64,000 nucleotides of DNA from an uncultured Saprospiraceae bacterium. Its GTDB lineage: Bacteria > Bacteroidota > Bacteroidia > Chitinophagales > Saprospiraceae. A program made the position numbers and the translations under genes. How positions within the stretch are numbered: the stretch's first letter is position 1; the number at the start of each line of letters is the position of its first letter. The notes under the pieces are model-generated. The model did not search any database. It had not been told where the DNA came from and saw nothing but the letters and a program-made list of their open reading frames with translations. The stretch lies in assembly GCA_937929945.1 (NCBI GenBank), contig CALFUK010000049.1, forward strand, positions 16,625 through 80,624, given 5' to 3'. Below, one piece after another: positions 1-10,258 of this stretch.

Positions 1-269
1 TTGTGGCAGGATAGCTGGACCGGCATAAAAATTATACTTTTTCATCTTTTTTAAAATTTTGTAACTCGATGTCTATCTGCCGATAACTAAGATTTACACT
101 CCACTTGGAGACCTTAATTATCCACGTGATAGACGTATCGGATTTTTATATTTATAACTCAATGACAATCAGCAATTAACTTAAGCTAATCATCCACTTA
201 GTAAGCTCTGTAAGTGAGCTGTAAAAGTATATTTATGCGCTGACAAATGCATTTCAGAGCACTACTATT
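1..269. other. Window edge, no supported gene
   Basis: AT-rich sequence downstream of the leftward gpmI stop. Short open stretches touch position 1 on both strands, but too few codons are present to assign a gene. A weak dyad and T-rich stretches occur, but I do not see a convincing terminator for gpmI. Confidence 0.4.
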
Positions 270-1802
270 TTAGTGTTTTTTAGAAATTAAATTTTTGCCA
301 GTCATCTCTTCCGGTGCGGAGATTCCCAGTATACCCAAGAGGGTGGGGGCTATATCCGCCAGTCTGCCAGAGCTGATAAGCTCATCAGGTGATCCACCGA
401 CATGGATGATGGGCACAAGATTCGTGGTGTGGGCTGTGTGCGCCGATCCATCTTCATTCTTCATGATGTCAGAATTACCATGATCTGCGATGATGATCAT
501 CTCATATCCGTGTTCCAGGCAGCTCACCGTCAGCTTCTTTAAGCATGTATCTACAGTCTGGGCTGCTTTCATAGCTGCCTCGAAGTCACCAGTATGTCCC
601 ACCATATCCGTATTCGCATAGTTCAGGCAGATGAAGTCTGGATGCTTAAGCTGGATGCAGGATACGATTTGGTTAGTCACTTCTGAGGCACTCATCTCTG
701 GCTGTAGGTCATAAGTGGCCACCTTAGGCGAAGGGACTAAGATGCGATCCTCACCGCTGAAAGTATCCTCTCTGCCTCCTGAGAAGAAGAAGGTGACGTG
801 TGGGTATTTCTCCGTCTCGGCGATTCTGACCTGCGTCTTTCCGGCATCAGCCAGGACCTCACCAATTGTATTTTTGAGGTTGTCTTTGGTGAAGAGCACT
901 TTCACTCCTTGGTATGCTTCATCATAAGTCGTCATGGTGCCGTAGTCGATATCGAGTTTTTTCATGAGCTGGTCAGGCATGTCTACCTGAGTCAAGACTT
1001 GTGTGATTTGACGCGGTCTATCTGTTCGGTAGTTGAAGCAGATCACGGTATCTCCCTCTTCTATTGGGTGAGTCGATTGATTATCACCTGACGTGACGAG
1101 TATCGCATGCATGAATTCATCAGTGATGCCCTCATCATAAGCCTGCTGGACGACCTGTAGTGGATCATCAGTGAGATGATCGGCCTGAGCATTGACTAAG
1201 AGATCGTAGGCTTTTTTAGTACGCTCCCATCTGGTATCACGATCCATAGCGTAGTACCTACCGATGATGGAAGAAAGGTTTACATTGAGCTTGTCAATAT
1301 GAGTGAGTAGCTCTTCCAGATAGGCCTTGCCTCCATGTGGCGATGTATCTCTACCATCTAAGAAGGCGTGGATATGAGTCTCCGTAATCCCGTACTCATG
1401 ACAAGCGTCACTTAAGGACTTCAGATGATCTATATGTGAGTGAACACCCCCATCAGAGAGGAGACCTATGAGATGGACTTTTTTTCCCTTGGCCTTCGCT
1501 GCGCTGAGCAGTTCTTGTAAGACGGGATTTTGTTTGAATTCGCCATCCTTGATGGACTTATTGATTCTTGTGAAATCTTGATAGACCACTCTGCCAGCAC
1601 CGATATTCAGGTGGCCTACTTCAGAGTTACCCATCTGGCCCTCTGGTAGGCCGACATCTTCTCCATAGGTGACAATGGTGGAGTGGGGGTATTCTTTGAG
1701 TAGTGAATCATAAAAAGGTGTCTCAGCCTGTGCTAAGGCATCCACCTCTGGATTTTGCCCCAGGCCCCATCCGTCTAGGATGACCAGTATTGCTTTGCTC
1801 AT
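270..1802 (-). CDS. gpmI: 2,3-bisphosphoglycerate-independent phosphoglycerate mutase
   Basis: Cytosolic glycolytic/gluconeogenic enzyme that interconverts 3- and 2-phosphoglycerate using two metal ions and a phosphoserine intermediate. The 510-residue length is normal for the family. The alkaline-phosphatase-like fold is marked by DGWG at residues 10-13, the nucleophile Ser60 in GNSEVGH, HAFLDGRDTSP near 144-154, NTDMVGHTG near 399 and ADHGNSD near 441, which together supply the metal and substrate ligands. The ATG start fits the family N-terminus. It is transcribed leftward and diverges from the DUF4783 gene with 87 bp between them; I saw no TAnnTTTG promoter there. No key residue is missing. 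Confidence 0.97.
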   Translation of the reverse strand: MSKAILVILDGWGLGQNPEVDALAQAETPFYDSLLKEYPHSTIVTYGEDVGLPEGQMGNSEVGHLNIGAGRVVYQDFTRINKSIKDGEFKQNPVLQELLSAAKAKGKKVHLIGLLSDGGVHSHIDHLKSLSDACHEYGITETHIHAFLDGRDTSPHGGKAYLEELLTHIDKLNVNLSSIIGRYYAMDRDTRWERTKKAYDLLVNAQADHLTDDPLQVVQQAYDEGITDEFMHAILVTSGDNQSTHPIEEGDTVICFNYRTDRPRQITQVLTQVDMPDQLMKKLDIDYGTMTTYDEAYQGVKVLFTKDNLKNTIGEVLADAGKTQVRIAETEKYPHVTFFFSGGREDTFSGEDRILVPSPKVATYDLQPEMSASEVTNQIVSCIQLKHPDFICLNYANTDMVGHTGDFEAAMKAAQTVDTCLKKLTVSCLEHGYEMIIIADHGNSDIMKNEDGSAHTAHTTNLVPIIHVGGSPDELISSGRLADIAPTLLGILGISAPEEMTGKNLISKKH

Positions 1803-1889
1803 ATGTTATGCATTGTGATTTTAGCTTAAGCATAAAGTTGCTGAAAATTCTTCCAATAAGTGTAATATTGCCTAACTAAGCCTGTCAGC

Positions 1890-2285
1890 ATGACCAAGAA
1901 GATAGACCTAAGACTTTTCTTTGTGAGTCTCTTTATATTTTTGAGTGTGGGTGTCTCGTCTGCACAAAAGACTGATCCAGGGATAGACGCGCTCATCAAT
2001 CAAAATGCCGACTATCTAATCCAGCGCGCTGACAATAGCATACATCTGACGATCGGCCAAACCAATAGAACCGCTGATAAGAAGCTAGTGATTCAGTCAG
2101 CCATTGATTTTGTGCGGGAGCAGTCATTCTCTCGCTATACCATTAGGCATCGAGGGACCTCTGCCGATGGCGCACAGCGCTATATTATTGCCAATCTATC
2201 TTCTTCACAGGGTACATACCGATTGTTTATGCATTATTCCATTGAAACAAAACGCCTCAAAGAGATACGGATGATTCAGACCTGA
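1890..2285 (+). CDS. Secreted DUF4783-like protein
   Basis: Small exported protein of 131 residues. A hydrophobic signal peptide spans about residues 8-25 and ends at SSAQ, a typical signal peptidase I site. The mature part (about 105 residues) has the pattern of DUF4783, a Bacteroidota-restricted family with a cystatin/NTF2-like look: an N-terminal helix (GIDALINQNADYLIQ), then strands ending in YRLFMHYSIETKRLKEIRM. The function is unknown. It stands alone between divergent gpmI and the convergent TIGR02757 gene. The family call is from memory of the pattern, so moderate. Confidence 0.75.
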   Translation: MTKKIDLRLFFVSLFIFLSVGVSSAQKTDPGIDALINQNADYLIQRADNSIHLTIGQTNRTADKKLVIQSAIDFVREQSFSRYTIRHRGTSADGAQRYIIANLSSSQGTYRLFMHYSIETKRLKEIRMIQT

Positions 2286-2343
2286 GTTCTACCTTTGCAT
2301 GGTCTACTATGAAAAATGATTGGTTACTTATTCTTGTGCTCTA

Positions 2344-3126
2344 TCATACCTTATGCTTCTCCATCACTCCCACACCAAATAGAGCGTAGTCATATTTGAC
2401 AGGGTCTGAAGCATCAAAAGTCTTGAGTTTCTCTGTCAGCTCTACCACACTCTGCCAGTCAGTCTGTTTTCGTTTCAGTAGGCCCAGGGAAGAGGCTACA
2501 TTGTACACATGTACATCCAGCGGTATCATCAGCTCTGCTGGTGAAATACGACGCCATAAGCCGAAGTCGACTCCTTTATTATCTTGTCTGACCATCCATC
2601 GGAGGAACATGTTGATCCGTTTGGCTGTTGATTTCTTTGCTGGGTTAGCCACATGCTTACGAGTGCGCTGCGGCGCGTCGGGCAGCGAGAAAAATGTATG
2701 GTGAAAATGGCTGATGGAGAGTTCGCTCTTATTGGCTGTATGGTCATCCACTGGAGAGAGAAAGGCTTCTTCCAAACTCGTATGCGAGCTGTAATACTGT
2801 TGAAAAAACTCAAGAAAATAGAATGTGTCTATATCATTGAAGGTGCGATGCTTAAAGGACAGAAAGCGCTTGCGATCTGACTCTTCGTGATTCGTGATAA
2901 AGTCATAAGGCGCGTGATCCATCAGTTCTAAGAGTTCGTTGCCTTTATTGATGATGGTCTTGCGGAGTCCCCAAGACAGCATGGCGACCCAGAATCCTAT
3001 GATCTCTATGTCTTGTAACTTGGAGAACTGATGAGGCAGTGATATGGGGTCATGCTCAATAAAATCAGGATGATTATACAGCTCCGCTTTCTCATCGAGA
3101 TAAGCCTTCAGGTCCTGATGCTTCAT
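2344..3126 (-). CDS. TIGR02757/DUF2400 family protein
   Basis: A 260-residue all-helical cytosolic protein of the TIGR02757 (DUF2400) family, common in Bacteroidota and without established function. Recognisable segments are the early aromatic/helical block (IEIIGFWVAMLSWGLRKTII, about 38-57), FNDIDTFYFLEFFQQYY near 95-111, and RINMFLRWMVRQD followed by ELMIPLDVHVYNVA near 170-212. The latter resembles the helix-hairpin-helix region of DNA-glycosylase-like folds, but this is only a resemblance. It begins 11 nt after the infB stop, so it is probably the last gene of the rimP-nusA-infB transcript. Confidence 0.85.
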   Translation of the reverse strand: MKHQDLKAYLDEKAELYNHPDFIEHDPISLPHQFSKLQDIEIIGFWVAMLSWGLRKTIINKGNELLELMDHAPYDFITNHEESDRKRFLSFKHRTFNDIDTFYFLEFFQQYYSSHTSLEEAFLSPVDDHTANKSELSISHFHHTFFSLPDAPQRTRKHVANPAKKSTAKRINMFLRWMVRQDNKGVDFGLWRRISPAELMIPLDVHVYNVASSLGLLKRKQTDWQSVVELTEKLKTFDASDPVKYDYALFGVGVMEKHKV

Positions 3127-3137
3127 GATATGACCGC

Positions 3138-5864
3138 CTATGAGTCGAGCGTCTGTGCTATTTCGACTATCTCAAATCCTTCGATGACATCGCCTTCTCT
3201 GACATCATTGTAGTTTTTGATACTGATACCACACTCCAGTCCAGTCTTGACTTCCTTCACATCATCCTTAAATCGCTTCAGTGATGCCAGCTCGCCTTTC
3301 TGCCCTTCCTTATTCGGGAAGACGACGATGCCATCTCTGATGATTCGGATGTATGAGTTTCTAGTGATGACACCCTCCTGAACATAACACCCAGCAATGG
3401 TGCCAATCTTACTGATCTTATAGACTTCTCTGACATCGACTTGAGCAGTGATTTTTTCTTCCTTAATCGATTCGAGCATGCCCTCCATCGCAGATCTGAT
3501 CTCGTCGATGGCTTGGTATATGATGGAGTAGGTCTTGATTTCTACTCCCTCTCTTTCAGCCAATGCTCTTGCACCTCCTGAAGGACGTACTTGGAAACCT
3601 ATGACGATGGCATCAGAAGCTGATGCTAATAGTACATCAGATTCTGCAATCTGTCCGACGGCTTTATGTATGACATTCACCTGAATCGTCTCTACGGATA
3701 GCTTGATGAGTGAATCTGCCAATGCCTCGACTGATCCATCCACATCACCTTTCACGATGAGATTAAGCTCTTTGAATGTGCCCAGGGCCAGACGACGACC
3801 GATCTCATCGAGACTGATACGTTTGTTGGCTCTGTTACTCTGTTCTCTATTGATTTGCTGACGCTTACCAGCTAGTGCTTTGGCCTCTTGCTCAGATTCT
3901 ACGACCTTAAATCGCTCACCAGCTTGTGGTGCACCATCTAGGCCTAACATGAGTACTGGAGCTGCCGGCCCTGCTTTTTTGACCTTCTTTCCAGAATCAT
4001 TAAACATGGCTTTGACCTTACCGTGGTGACTTCCCGTCACAACTACATCTCCAATTTTCAAGGTTCCATTTTGAACTAAGAGCTTGGTGACGTAGCCTCT
4101 TCCTTTGTCCAGTGACGCCTCTACGACAGCACCGAGGGCATCTCTATTAGGATTGGCTTTGAGCTCTAATAGCTCTGCTTCCAATAGGATTTTTTCAAGT
4201 AACAGATCAATGTTTTGACCCGTCTTAGCTGATATGTCTTGCGACTGGTACTTACCACCCCATTCTTCTACTAAGAAGTTCATGGCGGAGAGTGCCTCTT
4301 TTATTCTATCAGGATTAGATCCTGGCTTATCGATCTTGTTGATGGCGAATACGATAGGTACACCAGCGGCCGTAGCGTGACTGATGGCTTCCTTCGTCTG
4401 TGGCATGATATCATCATCAGCTGCGACGATGATCACGACGACATCTGTGACTTTGGCTCCTCTGGCTCTCATGGCTGTAAAGGCCTCGTGACCTGGAGTA
4501 TCCAAGAAGGTTATCTTCTTACCATTCGTCACGACTTCATAAGCGCCTATGTGCTGTGTGATACCACCGGCCTCACCACTGACGACACTTTCGCTTCTGA
4601 TGTAATCCAAAAGTGATGTCTTACCATGATCTACGTGACCCATGACAGTGACAATCGGTGCTCTTGGCTCTAAGTCTGCAGGATCGTCGATGATCTCATC
4701 TTCTTCGTCTTCTTGATCTTCTGCATTGATGAATTCGGTCTCGAATCCGTATTCGCTGGCTACGAGCTCTATGATCTCTGCATCCAGCCGTTGATTAATC
4801 GAGACGATGACACCCAGATTAAAGCAGGTGGTGATCACTGCTGTCGCACTGATATCCATGAGATTCGCAAATTCAGATACTGATATGAATTCAGTGAGCT
4901 GTAATTTGCCTGACTCAGTCACCTGCTCTCTTGCCTCTTGCTTCTCTCTCTTATTCTCTCTACTGTCTCTACGTATTTTTTGCCTTTTACTCTTATTACC
5001 CCCTGAGATTCTGGCCATTGTAGCCTTGATCTTTTCTTCTATCTCTTTTTTAGAGACTTCTTTTACTTCATCGGGTCCGCCTCTCTTGCCACCACGGTTT
5101 GATTGGCCTTTCTGGTCTTTGACAAACCTTTCTGTCGTGACTTTTTTACGCTTGCGCTTACGCTTACGCTGGGAGTCTGCTGACTCGCCTGGCTTTGCTT
5201 TATCCTTTTTCTTTGGCTGCTCTAATTTAGAAGCGTCTATTTTCCCTTTAATGGTCAGTCCTTGGAGCTGAGGTGTCTTTGCTCTAAGGAGTTCCTCAAC
5301 GGGAGCCGCTGTCTTTTTCGCTTGGCCAGCAGCTGCTTGGGGGGCGACTTCCTTTTTAGCTGGAGGTGCCGCTTCTACCTTTTTAGCTGGAGGCTTAGGA
5401 GCTGGTGCGGGCTTATCTTTTTCCAGATCTATTTTGCCGACGACTGTTATTTCAGGCTTAGTCGGCTCTGGTCTGGTGACTTCCTCTTTTGCTGGAGAGT
5501 CCTCCGCTGCTGGGGCTTTCACTTCAGGTCCTGGAGTGACGACTTCAGGCTCTGGCTCTGGTACTGGCTCCGGCTCTGGAGCAGGGGGCGCTACTGGTTC
5601 TGGCGCACGGACTACAGGCGGTGGTGGGGGCACCACTTTGACCTCATCAGCTGCTCCACGAGAGTTGCCGATGACGACTTGATTCGCCTTTTCTTTTTCA
5701 GCCATAGAGTTGCTGAACTCCTTGAGCAGCTCACTGTACATCTCGTCTGAGATCTTGGCAGTAGGCTTATTCTCGAGTTCAAAGCCATGATTGCTGAGAT
5801 ACTCTACGATGGTAGAGGTCCCGACATTCAGCTCTTTGGCAATTTTTACCAGTCGTTTAGACAT
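3138..5864 (-). CDS. infB: Translation initiation factor IF-2
   Basis: GTPase that brings formylmethionyl-tRNA to the 30S subunit and promotes subunit joining. At 908 residues it has the long N-terminus usual in Bacteroidota: an IF2_N-like helical start (residues 1-55), a Pro/Ala/Glu-rich linker with alternating EP repeats (about 75-200), a lysine/arginine-rich block (KRKRKRKK, about 235), then the G domain. GTP-binding motifs are GHVDHGKT near 408, DTPGHEAF near 455 and NKID near 508, followed by domains II-IV. It starts 26 nt after the nusA stop and precedes TIGR02757 in the same operon. Base composition across the linker is repetitive but the reading frame is intact. Confidence 0.98.
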   Translation of the reverse strand: MSKRLVKIAKELNVGTSTIVEYLSNHGFELENKPTAKISDEMYSELLKEFSNSMAEKEKANQVVIGNSRGAADEVKVVPPPPPVVRAPEPVAPPAPEPEPVPEPEPEVVTPGPEVKAPAAEDSPAKEEVTRPEPTKPEITVVGKIDLEKDKPAPAPKPPAKKVEAAPPAKKEVAPQAAAGQAKKTAAPVEELLRAKTPQLQGLTIKGKIDASKLEQPKKKDKAKPGESADSQRKRKRKRKKVTTERFVKDQKGQSNRGGKRGGPDEVKEVSKKEIEEKIKATMARISGGNKSKRQKIRRDSRENKREKQEAREQVTESGKLQLTEFISVSEFANLMDISATAVITTCFNLGVIVSINQRLDAEIIELVASEYGFETEFINAEDQEDEEDEIIDDPADLEPRAPIVTVMGHVDHGKTSLLDYIRSESVVSGEAGGITQHIGAYEVVTNGKKITFLDTPGHEAFTAMRARGAKVTDVVVIIVAADDDIMPQTKEAISHATAAGVPIVFAINKIDKPGSNPDRIKEALSAMNFLVEEWGGKYQSQDISAKTGQNIDLLLEKILLEAELLELKANPNRDALGAVVEASLDKGRGYVTKLLVQNGTLKIGDVVVTGSHHGKVKAMFNDSGKKVKKAGPAAPVLMLGLDGAPQAGERFKVVESEQEAKALAGKRQQINREQSNRANKRISLDEIGRRLALGTFKELNLIVKGDVDGSVEALADSLIKLSVETIQVNVIHKAVGQIAESDVLLASASDAIVIGFQVRPSGGARALAEREGVEIKTYSIIYQAIDEIRSAMEGMLESIKEEKITAQVDVREVYKISKIGTIAGCYVQEGVITRNSYIRIIRDGIVVFPNKEGQKGELASLKRFKDDVKEVKTGLECGISIKNYNDVREGDVIEGFEIVEIAQTLDS

Positions 5865-5890
5865 ATATATATTTAAATCACTATTTCTTC

Positions 5891-7120
5891 TTATTCGAAT
5901 TCTGCCTTGAGGATATTCAGTAGTTCATCTACTGTCTCTTCCTCTAAGTCAGATCGTCTGAGTAGCTCCTGCTTACTCAGCTCTAATACACTTCTTGCTG
6001 TATCACATCCGATATTCTTAAGTGAATCAATGATCCACTCTTCGATTTCATCTGCGAATTCGTCAAGATCGACATCATCTATCTCTTCGTCAGTGTCTCT
6101 GTATACATCGATCTCATAGCCAGTCAGCTTACTTGCCAGCTTAATGTTAGATCCACCCTTACCGATCGCGAGCGATACTTGGTCAGGCTTTAAGAATACG
6201 GAGGCAGTCATATTATCGTCATCCAGCTTGATGCTTGTGACTCTTGCTGGAGTCAATGATCGCTGTATGAAGAGGACATTATTATTCGTGAAGTTGACGA
6301 TGTCAATGTTTTCATTCTTCAGCTCTCTGACGATACCGTGTATCCGTGATCCCTTCATACCCACACAGGCACCTACGGGGTCGATCCGATCATCGTAGGA
6401 TTCTACAGCTACTTTGGCTCGTTCGCCAGGGATCCTGACAATCTTCTTCACAGTGATCAGGCCGTCCTCTATCTCAGGTACTTCTTGCTCCATGAGTTTT
6501 TCTAAAAACTCAGGTGCAGTCCTTGATACGATGACTACCGGATTATTATTCTTCAGATCTACTTTTCTGATAACACCTCTGACCATGTCTCCTTTTTTGA
6601 AGAAGTCGCCTTTGATCATCTCATTACGGGGGATGACTAGCTCGATACCTGTCGTATCATCTATGATCAGGATCTCTCGCTTCAGGATTTGATGGACTTC
6701 ACCTAAGATGATGTCACCGATTCTTGCAGTGTAGTTTTTATATACTTCGTCTTTCTCGAGCTCGCTGATTCTGGATATGAGTGTCTGCCGCGCTGCCATG
6801 ACAGCTCTTCTGCCAAACTCTGCTAAATCCAATTCCTCGTAGCACTCTTCTCCTACTTCGTAATCTTCGTCAATGCTGATGGCTTCAGAGACAGAGACTT
6901 GCGCACGGTCATCAGTTACCTCACCATCTGGTACAATCTCGCGGACTCTCCAAATTTCAAGGTCACCATTTGTGGTATTCACAATGACATCAAAATTATC
7001 ATCAGTCCCATATTTCTTCCTGATTAATGTACGAAATACATCTTCCAGTACACGGACCATGGTAGGTCTGTCTATGTTCTTGCCTTGATTGAATTCAGCA
7101 AATGTTTCTACTAAGTTCAT
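5891..7120 (-). CDS. nusA: Transcription termination/antitermination factor NusA
   Basis: RNA-polymerase-binding factor that controls pausing, termination and antitermination. The 409 residues show the NusA N-terminal domain (1-130), an S1 domain (about 135-200), KH1 with the [11 protein letters not shown] loop near 258 and KH2 with [12 protein letters not shown] near 320. A short acidic C-terminus ends in a helix-hairpin-helix-like tail ([21 protein letters not shown]). It lies 11 nt after rimP and 26 nt before infB, the standard order. Because the leader upstream of rimP contains an intrinsic terminator-like hairpin, NusA could influence expression of its own operon; that is inference. Confidence 0.97.
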   Translation of the reverse strand: MNLVETFAEFNQGKNIDRPTMVRVLEDVFRTLIRKKYGTDDNFDVIVNTTNGDLEIWRVREIVPDGEVTDDRAQVSVSEAISIDEDYEVGEECYEELDLAEFGRRAVMAARQTLISRISELEKDEVYKNYTARIGDIILGEVHQILKREILIIDDTTGIELVIPRNEMIKGDFFKKGDMVRGVIRKVDLKNNNPVVIVSRTAPEFLEKLMEQEVPEIEDGLITVKKIVRIPGERAKVAVESYDDRIDPVGACVGMKGSRIHGIVRELKNENIDIVNFTNNNVLFIQRSLTPARVTSIKLDDDNMTASVFLKPDQVSLAIGKGGSNIKLASKLTGYEIDVYRDTDEEIDDVDLDEFADEIEEWIIDSLKNIGCDTARSVLELSKQELLRRSDLEEETVDELLNILKAEFE

Positions 7121-7131
7121 TATGGTTTAAA

Positions 7132-7608
7132 TTAAAAACTAACTTTAATTTTTGCTTCTTTTATATCTGACAGCTGAATGAGGTAGACCTCTGGTTCTGG
7201 CTGATTCTTTTTCTTCTTTCGGCTCTTGATCTGTTCTGTCACTTCTATTTGTCCTTCTTCGACTTTGGTCAATTCTCCTTTGTATCTGTCACCTGCTATG
7301 GTCTTAATCTCGATGGTGCGTCCTACGTTTTTCACATATTGACGATGATGGACCAGTGGATTGCCTACACCAGGAGAGGATACATCTAAGGTGTAATCCT
7401 CAGATAGCCAGCCATTTTCTTCGATGTGCTGCTCCAGGTACCTGGAAATCACTCGGCATCTAAATAGGTCAAGCGTGGTATCACTATCCACGAAGACTTC
7501 TATTTTTTTACCTTCTTGAGATTCTTTAATCCCAATGAAGAAACAATCTTTTAGATCGTCTTCCGTAAATCGTTTGTCCAATAAGGACGATAGTTTGTCT
7601 GCAATCAA
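7132..7608 (-). CDS. rimP: Ribosome maturation factor RimP
   Basis: Assists maturation of the 30S subunit. The 158 residues show the two RimP parts: an N-terminal alpha/beta domain with DVSSPGVGNPL near 76-86, the family's most conserved stretch, and a C-terminal SH3-like barrel (GRTIEIKTIAGDRYKGELTK). The start is a TTG at 7606-7608 giving MIADKLSSLL; no in-frame ATG lies upstream before the hairpin at 7627-7644, and the resulting N-terminus fits the family. First gene of the rimP-nusA-infB-TIGR02757 operon. Confidence 0.93.
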   Translation of the reverse strand: MIADKLSSLLDKRFTEDDLKDCFFIGIKESQEGKKIEVFVDSDTTLDLFRCRVISRYLEQHIEENGWLSEDYTLDVSSPGVGNPLVHHRQYVKNVGRTIEIKTIAGDRYKGELTKVEEGQIEVTEQIKSRKKKKNQPEPEVYLIQLSDIKEAKIKVSF

Positions 7609-7621
7609 ATCTCTACAAATT

Positions 7622-7644
7622 AAAAAAGGGAACTTATGTCCCCT
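7622..7644 (-). terminator. Intrinsic terminator/attenuator in the rimP leader
   Basis: Read leftward, AGGGGA (7644-7639) pairs with TTCCCT (7632-7627), giving six base pairs with one G-U and a six-base loop (7638-7633). A run of five further T residues follows (7626-7622). The hairpin ends only 13 nt before the TTG start of rimP and lies after a promoter-like -7 element, so RNA polymerase would meet it before the first gene. The stem is short, so efficiency is uncertain. Confidence 0.6.
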
Positions 7645-7663
7645 CCTAATCTCTATTTATTCG

Positions 7664-7671
7664 CAAATATA
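7664..7671 (-). promoter_or_regulatory. Promoter -7 element for rimP operon
   Basis: Read leftward the sequence is TATATTTG, an exact match to the Bacteroidota -7 consensus TAnnTTTG. It lies about 56 nt upstream of the rimP start, so the transcript would begin near 7657 and enter the hairpin at 7644 almost immediately. No clear TTTG -33 element is seen at the expected distance. Confidence 0.5.
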
Positions 7672-7784
7672 CAGATAAAAGGCACATTATATGGCTATCG
7701 AACTTAATTTAGCCCATAGATTCTCAGTGATACAGAAGAAACTTCTACATATCGCCATTATATAACATGTATTAAGCGCTCATT

Positions 7785-8609
7785 ATGAATGTATTCGACC
7801 AAGTCCAAGCTGCCGCCAACTATGTCCAAGAGCATATCGAATTGGCTCCTAAGACAGGCATCATCCTCGGTACAGGGCTATCTGCGGTGATTGATCTCAT
7901 GCAAGATGTCACGCGTATCCCCTATGCTTCGATTCCTCACTTTCCGGTGAGTACGGTGCAAGGCCACGAAGGTTATCTGGTGTCAGGAACTTATAATGGT
8001 GTCTCTGTGCTGGCTATGCAAGGTCGATTTCATTATTATGAAGGCTATTCGATGCAAGAAGTTACACTACCCGTACGGGTATTTAAGGCTTTGGGCGTAG
8101 AGAAGCTGGTGATCACTAATGTCTCTGGAGGGCTAAACAGCGACTACCAAGCAGGTGATATTGTCCTGGTGAAAGATCACATCAATCTTCATGCGGGCAA
8201 TCCGCTTCGAGGTCTATCGGATGAAAGATTAGGTCCGCGATTTCCTGATATGATCGATGCTTATGATCCTGCACTGCGTCAGACCTGTCTGTCGGCGGCG
8301 GCATCAATCTCCCTGCCGCTGCATCAAGGCGTGTACGTCGGGCTCCAGGGTCCTAACTTAGAGACAGCTGCAGAATACAGATTCATGAAGCTCATCGGCG
8401 GTGATATCGTCGGCATGTCTACCGTGCCAGAGGTCATCGTGGCCCGTCAGATAGGACTGGATGTGTGTGTCCTTTCTTGCGTATCCAATGTGGCCAGTGA
8501 CCCAGATCACATCGAAAAGACGAATATCGAAGAGGTGATTGCGGTAGCAGAAGTAGCGGGTAAGAAGCTGGAGAAGCTGCTGTATGAGTTGATTCCAGCT
8601 ATGAATTGA
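7785..8609 (+). CDS. punA: Purine nucleoside phosphorylase (trimeric type)
   Basis: Phosphorolyses inosine and guanosine to the free base plus ribose 1-phosphate in purine salvage. The 274 residues match trimeric PNP. Visible motifs are the phosphate-binding glycine loop GTGLS at 29-33, VQGHEGYLV near 58-66, GRFHYYEGY near 86-94, VTNVSGGLN near 111-119, GPNLETAAEYR near 188-198 and the VGMSTVPEV segment. ATG start. It diverges from rimP; no exact TAnnTTTG element was seen in front of it. The next gene, an MFS transporter, begins 193 bp later and a shared role is not evident. Confidence 0.95.
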   Translation: MNVFDQVQAAANYVQEHIELAPKTGIILGTGLSAVIDLMQDVTRIPYASIPHFPVSTVQGHEGYLVSGTYNGVSVLAMQGRFHYYEGYSMQEVTLPVRVFKALGVEKLVITNVSGGLNSDYQAGDIVLVKDHINLHAGNPLRGLSDERLGPRFPDMIDAYDPALRQTCLSAAASISLPLHQGVYVGLQGPNLETAAEYRFMKLIGGDIVGMSTVPEVIVARQIGLDVCVLSCVSNVASDPDHIEKTNIEEVIAVAEVAGKKLEKLLYELIPAMN

Positions 8610-8802
8610 TTCCGGCAAGTGGCATGTTCATTTTCTTATGACAGATACCAGAATCGCTTCATGAAAGAAGTCTCTATGGCTAATTCTAAAATAACACATG
8701 TAGCTTCATATTTAAAAAGATATGGTTTTTGGCCGCCATTTGTTCATCAAGATGCCTTTAGCTGTCGTATTAGACTAAAATCTATTTTTACGATCTCCCT
8801 TC

Positions 8803-10125
8803 ATGAGAATTAATCAATTATTCAATGTCCTGGCGCCACAAAGAGTCCCTTTCTTCTATGGATGGGTGATTCTGATTGTCGGTACGATAGGCTTATTGAT
8901 GAGTGCTCCTGGGCAGACGATTGGGGTCTCTGCTTTTACTGACAGTCTCTTAGCTGCGCTTGATATCAGTCGGGATCAGATCAGTGTAGCGTATATGATC
9001 GGGACGATGCTCAGTGCTTTTTTTTTGACTAAGGCAGGTCGATTCTTTGATCGCTTTGGGGCAGCTCTGACCGCATTCGTTGCGTCTGTAGGCTTAGCGA
9101 TAGCCATAATTTACCTTAGCTATATTGATCGGATTTCCATCGTATTTGGTGGGTCGGCAGTGGCTAAAGTATTGTTGATTTTGATTGGATTCATCTTCAT
9201 CCGATTCTTTGCACAGGGCGTACTGACGCTGGCTAGCAGGACGATGGTCGTGAAGTGGTTTGATGCCCGCAGGGGCTTGGCAGTCGGCGTCATGAGTGTT
9301 TTTGCAGCTTATGGTTTTGCCATGGCTCCAGTTCTTTTTGACAGTATGATTAGCGCCTACGATTGGTCTGGGGCTTGGCGAATGATCGCATTTTGCAGCG
9401 GCATACTTTTTCCGATCGTCATCATTTTATTCTTTAAGAATGAGCCAGAGAGCTATGGCCTGAAAGCTGATGGGGGTGCTCGGCATCATGAGAGAGAGCA
9501 GCGGAAGAGCCGATTTCCAGTGTACCGCGACTTCACGCTGGGTGAGGCGCGCAGGACTCTAAGCCTGTGGGTCTTTGCTGGCTATCCCGCTTTGTTTGGC
9601 TTGGTTACTACGGGTTTTACCTTTCATGTCGTTTCGGTGTTTGCAGAGTATGGCTTTAGCCGAGCGCAGGCGATCAGTGTCTTTCAGCCAGTCGCCATTG
9701 TCTCGGTGATCTCTTCGCTGACTTGCAGCTGGCTGACTGATTATATCAAGTTGAAGTATTTGGCTTTTCTATTCGGTATAGCTGCACTATTCGCGATGTA
9801 TGGGGTGATACACCTCAGTGTGGAGGGGCCCGATTACTGGATTATGATCATCGGCTATGGTATATGTTCAGGTGTCCATTCGCTTTTGATTTCTCTATTT
9901 TTACCAAGATTTTATGGGAAAACACATCTGGGTGCGATCACTGGTCAGGCGATGACATTGGTCGTATTTGCCAGTGCGTTGGGTCCGATTTTGTTTAGCC
10001 AGTCATTGTCACTGACGGGGCATTATAGTGCTGCGGCTTATATCGTAGGTGCCGGATTTGTCTTACTGATCCTATTGACCTTCGTGACGTCTAATCCTCA
10101 AGAGGGCTTATCAGACCATCATTAA
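8803..10125 (+). CDS. MFS transporter
   Basis: A 440-residue inner-membrane protein with about twelve hydrophobic segments in two six-helix halves separated by a basic cytoplasmic loop (residues about 220-245, HHEREQRKSR). The loop between helices 2 and 3 carries GRFFDRFGA, the signature of the major facilitator superfamily. The family resembles OFA/monocarboxylate-type carriers (FFYGWVILIVGTIG at the start is characteristic of that group), but the substrate cannot be read. The ATG at 8803 fits this N-terminus. It may follow punA on one transcript, though the 193-bp gap argues for its own promoter. Confidence 0.88.
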   Translation: MRINQLFNVLAPQRVPFFYGWVILIVGTIGLLMSAPGQTIGVSAFTDSLLAALDISRDQISVAYMIGTMLSAFFLTKAGRFFDRFGAALTAFVASVGLAIAIIYLSYIDRISIVFGGSAVAKVLLILIGFIFIRFFAQGVLTLASRTMVVKWFDARRGLAVGVMSVFAAYGFAMAPVLFDSMISAYDWSGAWRMIAFCSGILFPIVIILFFKNEPESYGLKADGGARHHEREQRKSRFPVYRDFTLGEARRTLSLWVFAGYPALFGLVTTGFTFHVVSVFAEYGFSRAQAISVFQPVAIVSVISSLTCSWLTDYIKLKYLAFLFGIAALFAMYGVIHLSVEGPDYWIMIIGYGICSGVHSLLISLFLPRFYGKTHLGAITGQAMTLVVFASALGPILFSQSLSLTGHYSAAAYIVGAGFVLLILLTFVTSNPQEGLSDHH

Positions 10126-10258
10126 AGTTATGGCTTTATGATGATGTAATAGTTCATGATTATTATAAAGTTGATTTGGTAATAGTTTGGCAAACAAAAA
10201 TAGAAGTTTACCTCTACTTCTCAGGAGTATAAATTCAATTCTTAACCTCGAAAAGTAA

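Noticed and set aside
2290..2389. TACCTTTG element before a 26-residue hydrophobic frame (2309-2389)
   Set aside because: No -33 element fits, and the frame runs into the 3' end of the leftward TIGR02757 gene; likely chance.
5262..5750. Long rightward open frame opposite the infB linker
   Set aside because: It lies antisense to the repetitive Pro/Glu-rich part of infB, and its composition (many Trp, Arg, Phe) is what a shadow of that linker gives.
8619..8813. 64-residue frame after punA
   Set aside because: It overlaps the MFS start, has no family pattern, and composition is that of non-coding sequence.
10202..10221. Six-pair hairpin after the MFS gene
   Set aside because: Its T run would follow only in the leftward direction, where no gene ends; not a credible MFS terminator.
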